From Kineosporia sp. A_224 (GTDB taxonomy: Bacteria; Actinomycetota; Actinomycetes; Actinomycetales; Kineosporiaceae), in the NCBI RefSeq assembly GCF_002198655.1, contig NZ_MWLN01000178.1:48687-86515 (forward strand): 37,829 nucleotides of DNA, given 5' to 3'. Shown here one piece after another: positions 7,025 through 14,152 of this stretch. Under the pieces are notes generated by a model. It saw only the letters and a program-made list of their open reading frames with translations. It was not told the origin of the DNA and made no database searches. Both the position numbers and the translations under genes were made by a program. Within the stretch, counting starts at the first letter, position 1, and the number at the start of each line of letters is the position of its first letter.

Positions 7025-9670
7025 TCAGCCGCCGCCCGCCGTCCGCAGGTCGTACAGCTCGGACGGCGAGATCGGCATCCGTCGCACCGTCAGGCCTTCG
7101 GCGTCCTCGATCGCGGACGCGAAGACGGCCATCCCGGGGATGACGCCCGCCTCGCCGGCGCCCTTGATGCCCAACGGGTTGAGCGGGGACGGCGTCTCGA
7201 GGTGGTCGGTCTCGATCGTCGGGACCTCCGTCGAGTACGGCATGAGGAAGTCCATGAAGGACGCGTTGAGGATCTGCCCGTTCTCGTCGTAGGCGATCCG
7301 CTCGTACAGCGCACCGCCGACGCCCTGCGCGACGCCGCCGTGCACCTGGCCCTCGACGATCATCGGGTTGACCAGAGTGCCGCAGTCGTGGACGACGCAG
7401 TACCGCAGCACCCGGATCTCGGCGGTCTCCGGATCGGTCTCGACGACGGCGGCGTGCATGCCGGAGGCGAACGTCGACCGGACCGGCGAGTAGTAGTCGG
7501 TGCCCTCCAGCCCCGGTTCGTCGTCCTCCGCCACCGGCGGGGCGTCCGGTGAGCCGCCGCCGGCGAACTGGGTGGCCGCGGCGGCGCTCGCGTCGAACGC
7601 GTAGCGCAGCGGGTTCGAGAGCACGGCGACGGTCTTCAGCGGGATGTGCGTCGTCGGCGCACCCTTGACCCGGATGTCGCCGTCGACGATCTCGAGGTCG
7701 CTCGCCGAGACCTCGAGCGCGTCGGCCGCGATCCGCAACGCCTTCTCGCGGACCTTGCCGGCGGCCAGGCCGACGGCGTTGCCGCTCATGACGGCGGCCC
7801 GGGAGGCGAAGGTGCCGACGGCGTAGCCGAAGCGGCGGGTGTCGCCGGACGTCACGTGGACGTCCTCGATCCGGACGCCGAGGACGTCGGCCGCGATCTG
7901 CGCGAACGCCGTCTCGTGGCCCTGGCCCTGCGTCGTCAGCCCGATCGCGACGTTGACCCGGCCCGACGTCTCGACCTGCACGTGCGCGCCCTCGTACGGG
8001 CCGACCCCGGTGCCCTCGACGTAGCAGGCGATCCCGATGCCGACCCGGCGCCCCTGCGCCGTGGCCTGCTGGCGCAGTGCCGGGAAGTCGTCCCAGCCGA
8101 CGAGGGCCTTGAGCTTCTCGAGCATCTGCGGGTAGTCGCCGGAGTCGTAGATGAGCGGCCGGCCGTCCTGGAAGGTGAGCCCCTGGTCGTAGGGGAACTC
8201 GTCGGGCCGGATGAAGTTCGTCGCGCGGACCTCGGCGCGGTCCTTGCCGAGGTACTTCGCGATCGCGTCCATCGCCCGCTCCATCGCGTAGACCCCTTGC
8301 GGCCGACCGGCTCCGCGGTAGGGCGTCACGATGACGGTGTTCGTGTAGAGCGACGTGAACTCGACCCGGTAGGCGCCCGGCTTGTACGGCCCGAGCAGCT
8401 GCGTGGCCGTGATGATCGGCACGATGATCCCGTACGGCGTGTACGCGCCGTTGTCGTGCCAGAGCGTCACGTCGAGGCCGAGCAGCCGGCCGTCGTCGTC
8501 GAAGCCGACCCGGACCCGTTGCAGCTGGCGGCGTTCGTGCGCGCTCGACACGAAGTGCTCGCGCCGGTCCTCGGTCCACTTCACCGCGGCGCCGAGCAGC
8601 CGCGCGGCCCACGGCACGAGGACCTCCTCGGGCCACGGGTGCACGATCTTCACCCCGAAGCCGCCCCCGACGTCCGGGGTGATGCAGTCGACCTTGACGA
8701 GCGGCAGGCCCAGCTTCGCGGCGACGGCGGCCCGGACCCCTGTCGAGGTCTGCGTCGACGACCACAGCTGGAGCCGGCCCTCGTCGGCGTGCCAGCGGGC
8801 GAGCACGCCTTTGCCCTCGAGCGGGGTGCAGGCGCTGCGCTCGACGTCGAGGTCCAGGTCGAGGACGTGGGGGGCCGCCGCCAGCGCGGCCCGCGCGTCG
8901 CCCACCTCCTGGACGAGGTGCGCCGCGACGTTGCCCGGCACGTCGGCGTGGACGAGCGCCGCACCGTCGCGGGCCTGCTCGATGCCGACGACCGCGGGCA
9001 GCGTCTCGTAGCTGACCCGGATCCGGCCGGCGACGTCCTCGGCGACGTACCGGTCCGTCGCGACGACCATGACGACCGGCTCGCCCATGTACTTCACCTC
9101 GTCGCGTGCGAGCGCGAAACCGGTGCGGCCGTGGGTGAGTGCCGGGTGCGGGATGAGCAGCGGCAGGGCCTCGGCGACCCGGGTGCCCTGCTCGGCGTCG
9201 GCGGCCGCGAGGTCCTCGTAGGTGTAGATCGCGACGAGACCGTCGACGTCGAGGGCGTCGGACACGTCGACGTCGGTGACGCGGCCGTGCGCCACGGTGC
9301 TGCGCACGAACGCCGCCGCGAGCGCGTCCCGGCCGAGGTCGTCGAGGAAGCGGCCGCCGCCGGTGAGCAGCCGGGCGTCCTCGCGCCGGACGACGCTGCT
9401 GCCGACGAGGGAGGAGCCGCCGGTGACGCTGCCCGTCGCCGGGCGCGGGACCGGTTGCGGTGCAACGGGTCCGGCGGTCGCGAGACCCGGCAGTACGGGG
9501 GCGAACGGGGACGCGAGGGCCGGCGGCACCGGCTTCGTGCGCCGCCGTGGGGCCGCCGCCGGCGTCGCGGGAGCTTTCCGGGCCGCGGCCTTTCGCGTCG
9601 GCGCCTTCCTCGCAGGGCTCTTGTCGGCAGGGGTCTTGTCGGCGGGGCTGCCGGCAGGGGTCTCGCTCAC
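7025..9670 (-). CDS. Molybdenum hydroxylase large subunit (xanthine dehydrogenase / form-II CoxL type)
   Basis: This encodes 881 residues from GTG 9670, overlapping the stop of the iron-sulfur subunit (GTGA). Residues 1-80 are an unusual Lys/Ala/Pro-rich tail with repeated ADK/ARK units. The catalytic part starts near SSVVRREDARLLTGGGRF. Molybdopterin-binding motifs are GGGFGVK, PYRGAGRP, GQGHETAFAQ and KGAGEAG, with the probable catalytic Glu at about residue 840. The loop reads PYRGAGR, not the AYRCSFR of true form-I CO dehydrogenase, so CO oxidation is unlikely. Context (purine permease, PucR) favours hypoxanthine/xanthine oxidation. The cytoplasmic complex would be (LMS)2. Confidence 0.9.
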   Translation of the reverse strand: MSETPAGSPADKTPADKSPARKAPTRKAAARKAPATPAAAPRRRTKPVPPALASPFAPVLPGLATAGPVAPQPVPRPATGSVTGGSSLVGSSVVRREDARLLTGGGRFLDDLGRDALAAAFVRSTVAHGRVTDVDVSDALDVDGLVAIYTYEDLAAADAEQGTRVAEALPLLIPHPALTHGRTGFALARDEVKYMGEPVVMVVATDRYVAEDVAGRIRVSYETLPAVVGIEQARDGAALVHADVPGNVAAHLVQEVGDARAALAAAPHVLDLDLDVERSACTPLEGKGVLARWHADEGRLQLWSSTQTSTGVRAAVAAKLGLPLVKVDCITPDVGGGFGVKIVHPWPEEVLVPWAARLLGAAVKWTEDRREHFVSSAHERRQLQRVRVGFDDDGRLLGLDVTLWHDNGAYTPYGIIVPIITATQLLGPYKPGAYRVEFTSLYTNTVIVTPYRGAGRPQGVYAMERAMDAIAKYLGKDRAEVRATNFIRPDEFPYDQGLTFQDGRPLIYDSGDYPQMLEKLKALVGWDDFPALRQQATAQGRRVGIGIACYVEGTGVGPYEGAHVQVETSGRVNVAIGLTTQGQGHETAFAQIAADVLGVRIEDVHVTSGDTRRFGYAVGTFASRAAVMSGNAVGLAAGKVREKALRIAADALEVSASDLEIVDGDIRVKGAPTTHIPLKTVAVLSNPLRYAFDASAAAATQFAGGGSPDAPPVAEDDEPGLEGTDYYSPVRSTFASGMHAAVVETDPETAEIRVLRYCVVHDCGTLVNPMIVEGQVHGGVAQGVGGALYERIAYDENGQILNASFMDFLMPYSTEVPTIETDHLETPSPLNPLGIKGAGEAGVIPGMAVFASAIEDAEGLTVRRMPISPSELYDLRTAGGG

Positions 9671-10173
9671 GCCGTCGCCCCCTCGCCGGCCCGGGCGGCC
9701 CTGAGCTCGGCGGCCCGCAGCACGGCCTTGGTGATGTTCTGGTACCCGGTGCAGCGACACAGGTTGCCCGCGATGGCGTCGCGCGCCTCGTCGTGGGTGG
9801 GGGCCGGGTTCTCCTCGAGGAACGCGGTCACCGTCGTGAGGAATCCCGGGGTGCAGAAACCGCACTGCAGCGCGTGGCACTCCCGGAAGGCCTCCTGCAC
9901 CGGTCCGAGCTCCGTGCCGTCCGGGGCGAGCCCCTCGACCGTCGTCACGTCGTGACCCTCGGCGCTCACGGCGAGGATGAGGCAGGCCCGCACCGGTGCG
10001 CCGTCGAGGAGCACCGTGCAGGCCCCGCACACACCGTGCTCGCAGCCCACGTGCGTGCCGACGAGGCCGAGATCGTGGCGCAGGCAGTCGGACAGCAGCC
10101 GCCGGGACGGCACCCGGACGGCGTGCGCGGACCCGTTGACGGACAACGTGATGTCGAGCTGCTGCTCGCTCAT
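9667..10173 (-). CDS. Molybdenum hydroxylase [2Fe-2S] subunit (CoxS/XdhC-type)
   Basis: This encodes 168 residues. The plant-type ferredoxin domain has its [2Fe-2S] ligands at C44, C49, C52 and C64 (CEHGVCGAC). The C-terminal helical domain has the second cluster at C104, C107, C139 and C141 (CGFCTPG and CRCTGYQ). Both clusters are complete. It carries electrons from the molybdopterin centre to the FAD subunit. The gene overlaps both neighbours by ATGA and GTGA, so the three subunits are translationally coupled in the order FAD, Fe-S, Mo. Confidence 0.95.
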   Translation of the reverse strand: MSEQQLDITLSVNGSAHAVRVPSRRLLSDCLRHDLGLVGTHVGCEHGVCGACTVLLDGAPVRACLILAVSAEGHDVTTVEGLAPDGTELGPVQEAFRECHALQCGFCTPGFLTTVTAFLEENPAPTHDEARDAIAGNLCRCTGYQNITKAVLRAAELRAARAGEGATA

Positions 10174-11078
10174 GCGGGCGCCTCCTCGGCACGGGGGCGG
10201 ACGTCGGGCGATACCGCGCCGGCGACGGCTCGGGCCATCGCACGCCCGGTGAGGGTGCGGGCCAGGTGGGCGCGGTAGTGCGCGGAGGCGTGCAGGTCGG
10301 CCTCGGGCTCGAGCCGGTCGACCGCGGCCTCCGCGGCGCCGGCCCAGGCGGCGGGGACGGCCGCGTCGGCCGCGTCGGTCGGTGCGTCGTGGGTGAGCTC
10401 GACGACCACGGGGACCGGCGACATCGAGATGTACGCGGCGCGGGCGCTGGTGACCCGGCCGTCGACGACGGTCACGGCGGCGGCGAGGCCGGCCATCGCG
10501 TAGTCGCCGTGCCGGCGCGCCGCCTCGACGAACGCCGTCCCGGTGCCGGCCGGGAACGCGGGGAACCAGGCCTCGACGGCGAGCTCCCCGGGACGGACGG
10601 CGGACTCCAGCGGGCCGAGGAAGAAGTCCATCGCGGCGACGCTGCGCCGTCCCGCCGCGCAGGCCAGGTCGACGCGGCCGCCGGTCAGGGCGAGGACGGC
10701 GGTGAGCTCGCCGCTCGGGTCGGCGTGGGCCAGCGACCCGACGCTCGTGCCCCGGTTGCGGATCGTCGGGTGCGCGACGTGCTCGAGGGCCTGCCGGAGC
10801 AGCGGCAGCGCGGCGTGCGCCTCGGCGTCCCGCTCGACGGTGCGGTGCCGCGCGAGCGCGCCGACGTGGACGCCGTCCGGCCCGCTGCGCACGTACGCGA
10901 GGTCGGTGAGCCGGTTGACGTCGACGAGGTGGGCGGGCGCCGCGAGGCGCATCGAGAGGATCGGCAGCAGGCTCTGCCCGCCGGCGAGCACCTTGCCCTC
11001 GGACCCGACGTCCGCGAGCAGCGCGAGGGCCTGCTCGAGGTTCTCGGGCCGGTGGTAGGTGAACGGGGACGGCTTCAC
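10170..11078 (-). CDS. Molybdenum hydroxylase FAD-binding subunit (CoxM-type)
   Basis: This encodes 302 residues from GTG 11078, with CAGGA upstream. The FAD-binding motifs of the CoxM/XdhB family are present: AGGQSLLPILSMRL at about 32-45, and TIRNRGTSVGSLAHADP at about 108-124. The C-terminal CO-dehydrogenase flavoprotein domain follows. It passes electrons from the iron-sulfur subunit to NAD or another acceptor. A strong hairpin sits just 25 bp upstream, between it and the permease gene, and may reduce its transcription from the permease promoter. Confidence 0.94.
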   Translation of the reverse strand: MKPSPFTYHRPENLEQALALLADVGSEGKVLAGGQSLLPILSMRLAAPAHLVDVNRLTDLAYVRSGPDGVHVGALARHRTVERDAEAHAALPLLRQALEHVAHPTIRNRGTSVGSLAHADPSGELTAVLALTGGRVDLACAAGRRSVAAMDFFLGPLESAVRPGELAVEAWFPAFPAGTGTAFVEAARRHGDYAMAGLAAAVTVVDGRVTSARAAYISMSPVPVVVELTHDAPTDAADAAVPAAWAGAAEAAVDRLEPEADLHASAHYRAHLARTLTGRAMARAVAGAVSPDVRPRAEEAPA

Positions 11079-11103
11079 ACGAGCATCCTGCCTGTCGGAA
11101 CGG

Positions 11104-11138
11104 CGTCGCGGGGCCGGAGTGGCTCCGGCCCCGCGACG
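11104..11138 (-). terminator. Perfect 16-bp intercistronic hairpin between permease and FAD subunit
   Basis: CGTCGCGGGGCCGGAG (11104-11119) pairs perfectly with 11123-11138 around a 3-base loop. It lies between the permease stop at 11157 and the FAD-subunit start at 11078. No U-run follows. It may be a partial terminator, or it may block 3' exonuclease and stabilise the permease message. Only 25 bp remain before the next start codon, so a separate promoter downstream is barely possible. Confidence 0.7.
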
Positions 11139-11156
11139 GACGTGCTCTGGAGTGCG

Positions 11157-12575
11157 TCAGGGTTCCTTGTAGGCCCCCGGCGCGTCGACGACGACGCTCG
11201 TACCGCCGACGGCTCCTTCTCGCAAGTGCGCCGGCGCCAGGGCCTTCGCCAGGTGCCAGCCCGCGACGGCGACGATCGTGCCGAGCGCGATGCCGGAGAG
11301 GCTGAAGGTGTCGGTGATCTGGAGAGAGGTCCCACCGATGGCGATGACGATGCCCGCCGCGAGCGGAACGAGGTTGACCGGGTTGCCGAAGTCGACCCCG
11401 TTCTCCTTCCAGATCTTCGCGCCGAGCAGGCCGATCATGCCGTAGAGCACGACGGTGATCCCGCCGAGGACGCCGCCCGGCGTCGACGAGACGAGGGCAC
11501 CGAACTTGGGCATGAAGCCGAAGATGATCGCCACGATCGCGGCGACGTAGTAGGCCGCCGTGGAGTACACCCGGGTGGCTGCCATGACGCCGATGTTCTC
11601 GGCGTACGTCGTCGTCGGGGAGCCGCCGACGGCCGAGGCGATGACGGTCCCCACGCCGTCCGCAGCGATGGCCCGGCCCATGACCGGGTCGAGGTCAGCG
11701 CCGGTCATCTCGGCGACCGCCTTGACGTGACCGGCGTTCTCGGCGATCAGTGCGATGACCGCGGGCAGCACGAGGAGCACGAACGTGAGCGAGATCGACG
11801 GGAAGTGGAAGCCGACGACCTCCTTGCCGTCCGCGATCACGGTCTTGTGGACCGGGCCGAACCAGGGGGCATCCTCGATGCCGCTGAAATTCACCCGGTC
11901 GTGCGTGGTGACCTTCCCCGCGCCCGCGTCGAACGACGTGATCTGACCGAAGATCGTGTCGTTCACCCAGGAGACGGCGTAGCCGAAGATCAGACCGAGG
12001 AAGATCGCGATCCGCCCGACGAAGCCGCGCGAGGCGAGGCTGACGACGATGACGAAGAGCATCGTGAGGAAGGCGACCCACTGGTCCTGCGGCCAGTAGA
12101 TGTTCGCGACGACCGGCGCGAGGTTGAAGCCGATGAGCATGACGACCGCGCCGGTGACCGCGGGCGGCAGCACCTTGTAGACGATCGCCGAGCCCATGTA
12201 GTGGATGACGACACCGACGAGCGCCAGCACGACGCCCGCGACGAGGATCGCGCCGGTGACGTCCGCCGAGTCGCCGCCCTGGGCGCGGATCGCCGCGACG
12301 CCGCCGACGAACGAGGCGCTCGTGCCGAGGTAGCTGGGGACCTTGCCGCCGACGATGAGCAGGAAGCAGATCGTCGCGATGCCGCTCATGAGGATCGCGA
12401 GCTGGGGGTTGAGCCCCATGATGAGCGGGAAGACGAACGTCGCACCGAACATCGCGACGACGTGCTGCGCTCCGAGCCCGACGGTGCGGCCCCAGCTGAG
12501 GCGCTCGTCGGGCCTGACCACTTCTCCGGGTGCCAGGGACTTGCCGTCCCCGTGCAGCGTCCAACCGAATGCCAT
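11157..12575 (-). CDS. NCS2-family uracil/xanthine permease
   Basis: This encodes 472 residues from ATG 12575, with AGGAGG nine bases upstream; the longer frame to 12794 runs into the next gene. About 14 membrane segments are present. The NCS2 substrate region reads GGSPTTTYAENIGVMAATRVYS near the middle of the protein, close to UraA-type permeases, with a second acidic motif ALIAENAGHVKAV upstream. It imports uracil or a purine base by proton symport. It is the first gene of the leftward molybdenum-hydroxylase operon, which supports xanthine or hypoxanthine as cargo, although the AENIGVMAATRVYS signature is also that of uracil permeases. Confidence 0.92.
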   Translation of the reverse strand: MAFGWTLHGDGKSLAPGEVVRPDERLSWGRTVGLGAQHVVAMFGATFVFPLIMGLNPQLAILMSGIATICFLLIVGGKVPSYLGTSASFVGGVAAIRAQGGDSADVTGAILVAGVVLALVGVVIHYMGSAIVYKVLPPAVTGAVVMLIGFNLAPVVANIYWPQDQWVAFLTMLFVIVVSLASRGFVGRIAIFLGLIFGYAVSWVNDTIFGQITSFDAGAGKVTTHDRVNFSGIEDAPWFGPVHKTVIADGKEVVGFHFPSISLTFVLLVLPAVIALIAENAGHVKAVAEMTGADLDPVMGRAIAADGVGTVIASAVGGSPTTTYAENIGVMAATRVYSTAAYYVAAIVAIIFGFMPKFGALVSSTPGGVLGGITVVLYGMIGLLGAKIWKENGVDFGNPVNLVPLAAGIVIAIGGTSLQITDTFSLSGIALGTIVAVAGWHLAKALAPAHLREGAVGGTSVVVDAPGAYKEP

Positions 12576-12675
12576 GACGAGCCTCCTGGGGGGCAGCGCC
12601 GTCCTGCACCCCCGCCAGGTGCGGTCCGGCAGCGAGGTGTTCAGCGCAACGTAGGGCTCCCGGTCACGCAGAGCA

Positions 12676-12715
12676 TTGGCATAGTTCGCCAACGCCTCTC
12701 GTGCACATTTGTGCA
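12676..12715. promoter_or_regulatory. Two palindromes upstream of the permease operon (candidate operator)
   Basis: TTGGC (12676-12680) is the inverse of GCCAA (12688-12692), 7 bases apart. A second perfect palindrome, TGCACA-TT-TGTGCA, covers 12702-12715. Both lie about 100-140 bp before the permease ATG and just after the YdeI-family stop. A PucR-type or other purine-responsive regulator could bind here. TTGG is a core of the Bacillus PucR box, but the match is partial. Confidence 0.4.
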
Positions 12716-12741
12716 GGAGGGAGCCGTCGTCCCAGGTGGTC

Positions 12742-13332
12742 TCAGAGCAGTCCGCGGCAGACGGCCGCGATCCGCCGGGCCCGGGTGTCCGCACCCGCCG
12801 CCGTGACGAGCGAGAGCAGGGCCTGCTTGCGCACCGACGGGGCGGTCCGCTCCCATGCGGCGCGCAGGGCCGGGTCGGTGTCGAGCGCCGTGGCCAGGTC
12901 GTCGGGGACGACGAGGTCCTCGACCGGCTCGAGGATCGTCCACCACCCGTTCGCCTGCGCGACCTCGACGGCGCGCCGCCCGGCGTCGGTCATCCGGCCC
13001 TGCTCCTCGAGCGCCTCGACCCGGCGCCGGTTGAGCCTCGTCCAGGTGCTCCGGGCCTTGCGCGGCGTCATCATCTGCAGCCCGCGGGCCTCGTCGAGGG
13101 TGTTGACGGTCGAGTCGATCCACCCCCAGCAGAGCGCCTCCTCGACGAGGTCGGCGTACGGCACCGGGTCGAGCCCGCTGCCCTTGCGCCAGGACGCCAC
13201 CCAGCAGCCGCGGGCCGTCGCGTGGTGCTCCGCGAGCCACGCGCGCCAGGCCGCGAGGTCGCCCGGGTGGTAGACCGGGAAGTCGAACTTCCACGTCGCC
13301 GGGTGGTCGGACGCGGACGCCGGGACGCTCAT
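12742..13332 (-). CDS. YdeI/OmpD-associated family protein
   Basis: This encodes 196 residues from ATG 13332. The start is favoured by TACGCT (13345-13340, minus strand) lying 7 bases upstream with no Shine-Dalgarno; GTG 13356 would add 8 residues. The family signature appears as WRAWLAEHHATARGCWVASWRKGSG, VEEALCWGWIDS and MTPRKARSTWTRLNRRRVEAL, with a C-terminal helical extension. The family is widespread, cytoplasmic and of unproven function, with links to stress and peptide resistance. It is a likely bystander in the purine locus. Confidence 0.85.
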   Translation of the reverse strand: MSVPASASDHPATWKFDFPVYHPGDLAAWRAWLAEHHATARGCWVASWRKGSGLDPVPYADLVEEALCWGWIDSTVNTLDEARGLQMMTPRKARSTWTRLNRRRVEALEEQGRMTDAGRRAVEVAQANGWWTILEPVEDLVVPDDLATALDTDPALRAAWERTAPSVRKQALLSLVTAAGADTRARRIAAVCRGLL

Positions 13333-13339
13333 GGTCGCC

Positions 13340-13345
13340 AGCGTA
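13340..13345 (-). promoter_or_regulatory. -10 box for a leaderless YdeI-family mRNA
   Basis: On the minus strand TACGCT lies 7 bases before ATG 13332. It fits TANNNT and the spacing of leaderless actinobacterial promoters. No ribosome binding site is seen before this ATG. Confidence 0.4.
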
Positions 13346-13408
13346 CGAGCGGCCACCGACGACTCGCAGCCCTGTGGATAACCTCGTGGCGCTCTCCGGG
13401 TGATCGTC

Positions 13409-13414
13409 TACCGT
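13409..13414 (+). promoter_or_regulatory. -10 box for a leaderless antitoxin mRNA
   Basis: TACCGT lies 6 bases before ATG 13421 and fits TANNNT. It is the same hexamer as at 4065 and, on the other strand, at 15910. No Shine-Dalgarno sequence precedes this ATG. A leaderless start would put the toxin-antitoxin transcript start at the antitoxin's first codon. Confidence 0.45.
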
Positions 13415-13420
13415 TCTGCC

Positions 13421-13732
13421 ATGAGCAGTATGGTGTTGAGTATGGCGAAGACCGAGAAGGTCACCGTGACGCTGACCGTCGACCAGGTCGCGGCCATCAA
13501 GGCGAGTCTCGCCGCCGGGCATGTCGAGAGCGTCTCCGGCTTCGTGCAGGAGGCCGTCCAGGAGGCGCTGGACGCCGCCGAGCTGCTCGAGTCGACGCTG
13601 GAGGCGGACCTGCTCGCCGCGGGCGGGCCGGTGACCGAGGCCGAGATCGCCTGGGCCGACGCGGTGCTCGGGCGTGACGGCCCTCCGCGCGACCCCGGCC
13701 CGTACCCCTATCCCGAAGGGCGGCAGCGATGA
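13421..13732 (+). CDS. Antitoxin of a VapBC-like pair
   Basis: This encodes 103 residues from ATG 13421; ATG 13442 (MAKTEKVTVTL) is an alternative. The short strand KVTVTLTVDQVAAIKASLAAG followed by ESVSGFVQEAVQEALDAAE is a ribbon-helix-helix-like DNA-binding start of the ParD/VapB sort. The acidic C-terminus, ending in a Pro/Tyr-rich tail, would wrap the toxin. It overlaps the toxin gene by ATGA, the usual coupling for such pairs. It is expected to repress its own promoter and neutralise the PIN toxin. Confidence 0.75.
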   Translation: MSSMVLSMAKTEKVTVTLTVDQVAAIKASLAAGHVESVSGFVQEAVQEALDAAELLESTLEADLLAAGGPVTEAEIAWADAVLGRDGPPRDPGPYPYPEGRQR

Positions 13733-14127
13733 GCGGGCAGCCCCCGGCGGGGCTGGGTGTCACGCTCGATGCCGGTGCGCTCATCGCCCTCGACAAGGGC
13801 AACGGGGCGGTGCGTCAGCTGATCCTGCGCGTGGCGCGGACCGGTGAGCCGGTCGTGATCCCTGCGACCGCGCTGGCCCAGGCGGTGCGCTCGCCCGAAC
13901 GGCAGGCACGGCTCGCCCTCCTGCTCCGTCGGGTGACGACCGAGGTGCGCCCGCTCGACCGTCGGGACGCGGTGGCGGTTGGGCGGTTGCTCAGGGAGTC
14001 GGGTACCTCAGACGTCGTCGACGCCCACGTCGTCGTCTGTGCCCGCCGTGCGGGGCAGGCCGTCCTCACGAGCGACCCCGGCGACCTGCGCCGCCTCGAC
14101 CCGGGGCTGGTGCTCGTGGCCGTCTGA
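13729..14127 (+). CDS. PIN-domain toxin (VapC-like)
   Basis: This encodes 132 residues. PIN-fold acidic residues are visible: D14 (VTLDAGALIAL), D95 and D98 (GTSDVVDAHVV) and D116 (VLTSDPGDL). The position normally holding Glu in helix 3 reads IPATALAQAVR, with Gln51 in place of Glu. I recall this Gln form as a recurring actinobacterial subgroup, so it need not mean loss of activity. PIN toxins are Mg-dependent RNases that cut tRNA or rRNA. It follows the antitoxin with a 4-bp overlap and is convergent with pucR. Confidence 0.82.
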   Translation: MSGQPPAGLGVTLDAGALIALDKGNGAVRQLILRVARTGEPVVIPATALAQAVRSPERQARLALLLRRVTTEVRPLDRRDAVAVGRLLRESGTSDVVDAHVVVCARRAGQAVLTSDPGDLRRLDPGLVLVAV

Positions 14128-14152
14128 CGCCGGCGCCCCGGCGCGCGGTCGG

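Noticed and set aside
7025-11078. True aerobic CO dehydrogenase (form I CoxMSL)
   Set aside because: The large-subunit loop reads PYRGAGR rather than the AYRCSFR with the Cu/Mo-binding cysteine, and the context is purine metabolism.
10266-12806. An 846-codon open frame on the plus strand opposite the FAD subunit and permease genes
   Set aside because: It is an antisense shadow of high-GC coding DNA: rich in Arg, Asp, Glu and Gly with no domain, while the minus strand holds complete known proteins.
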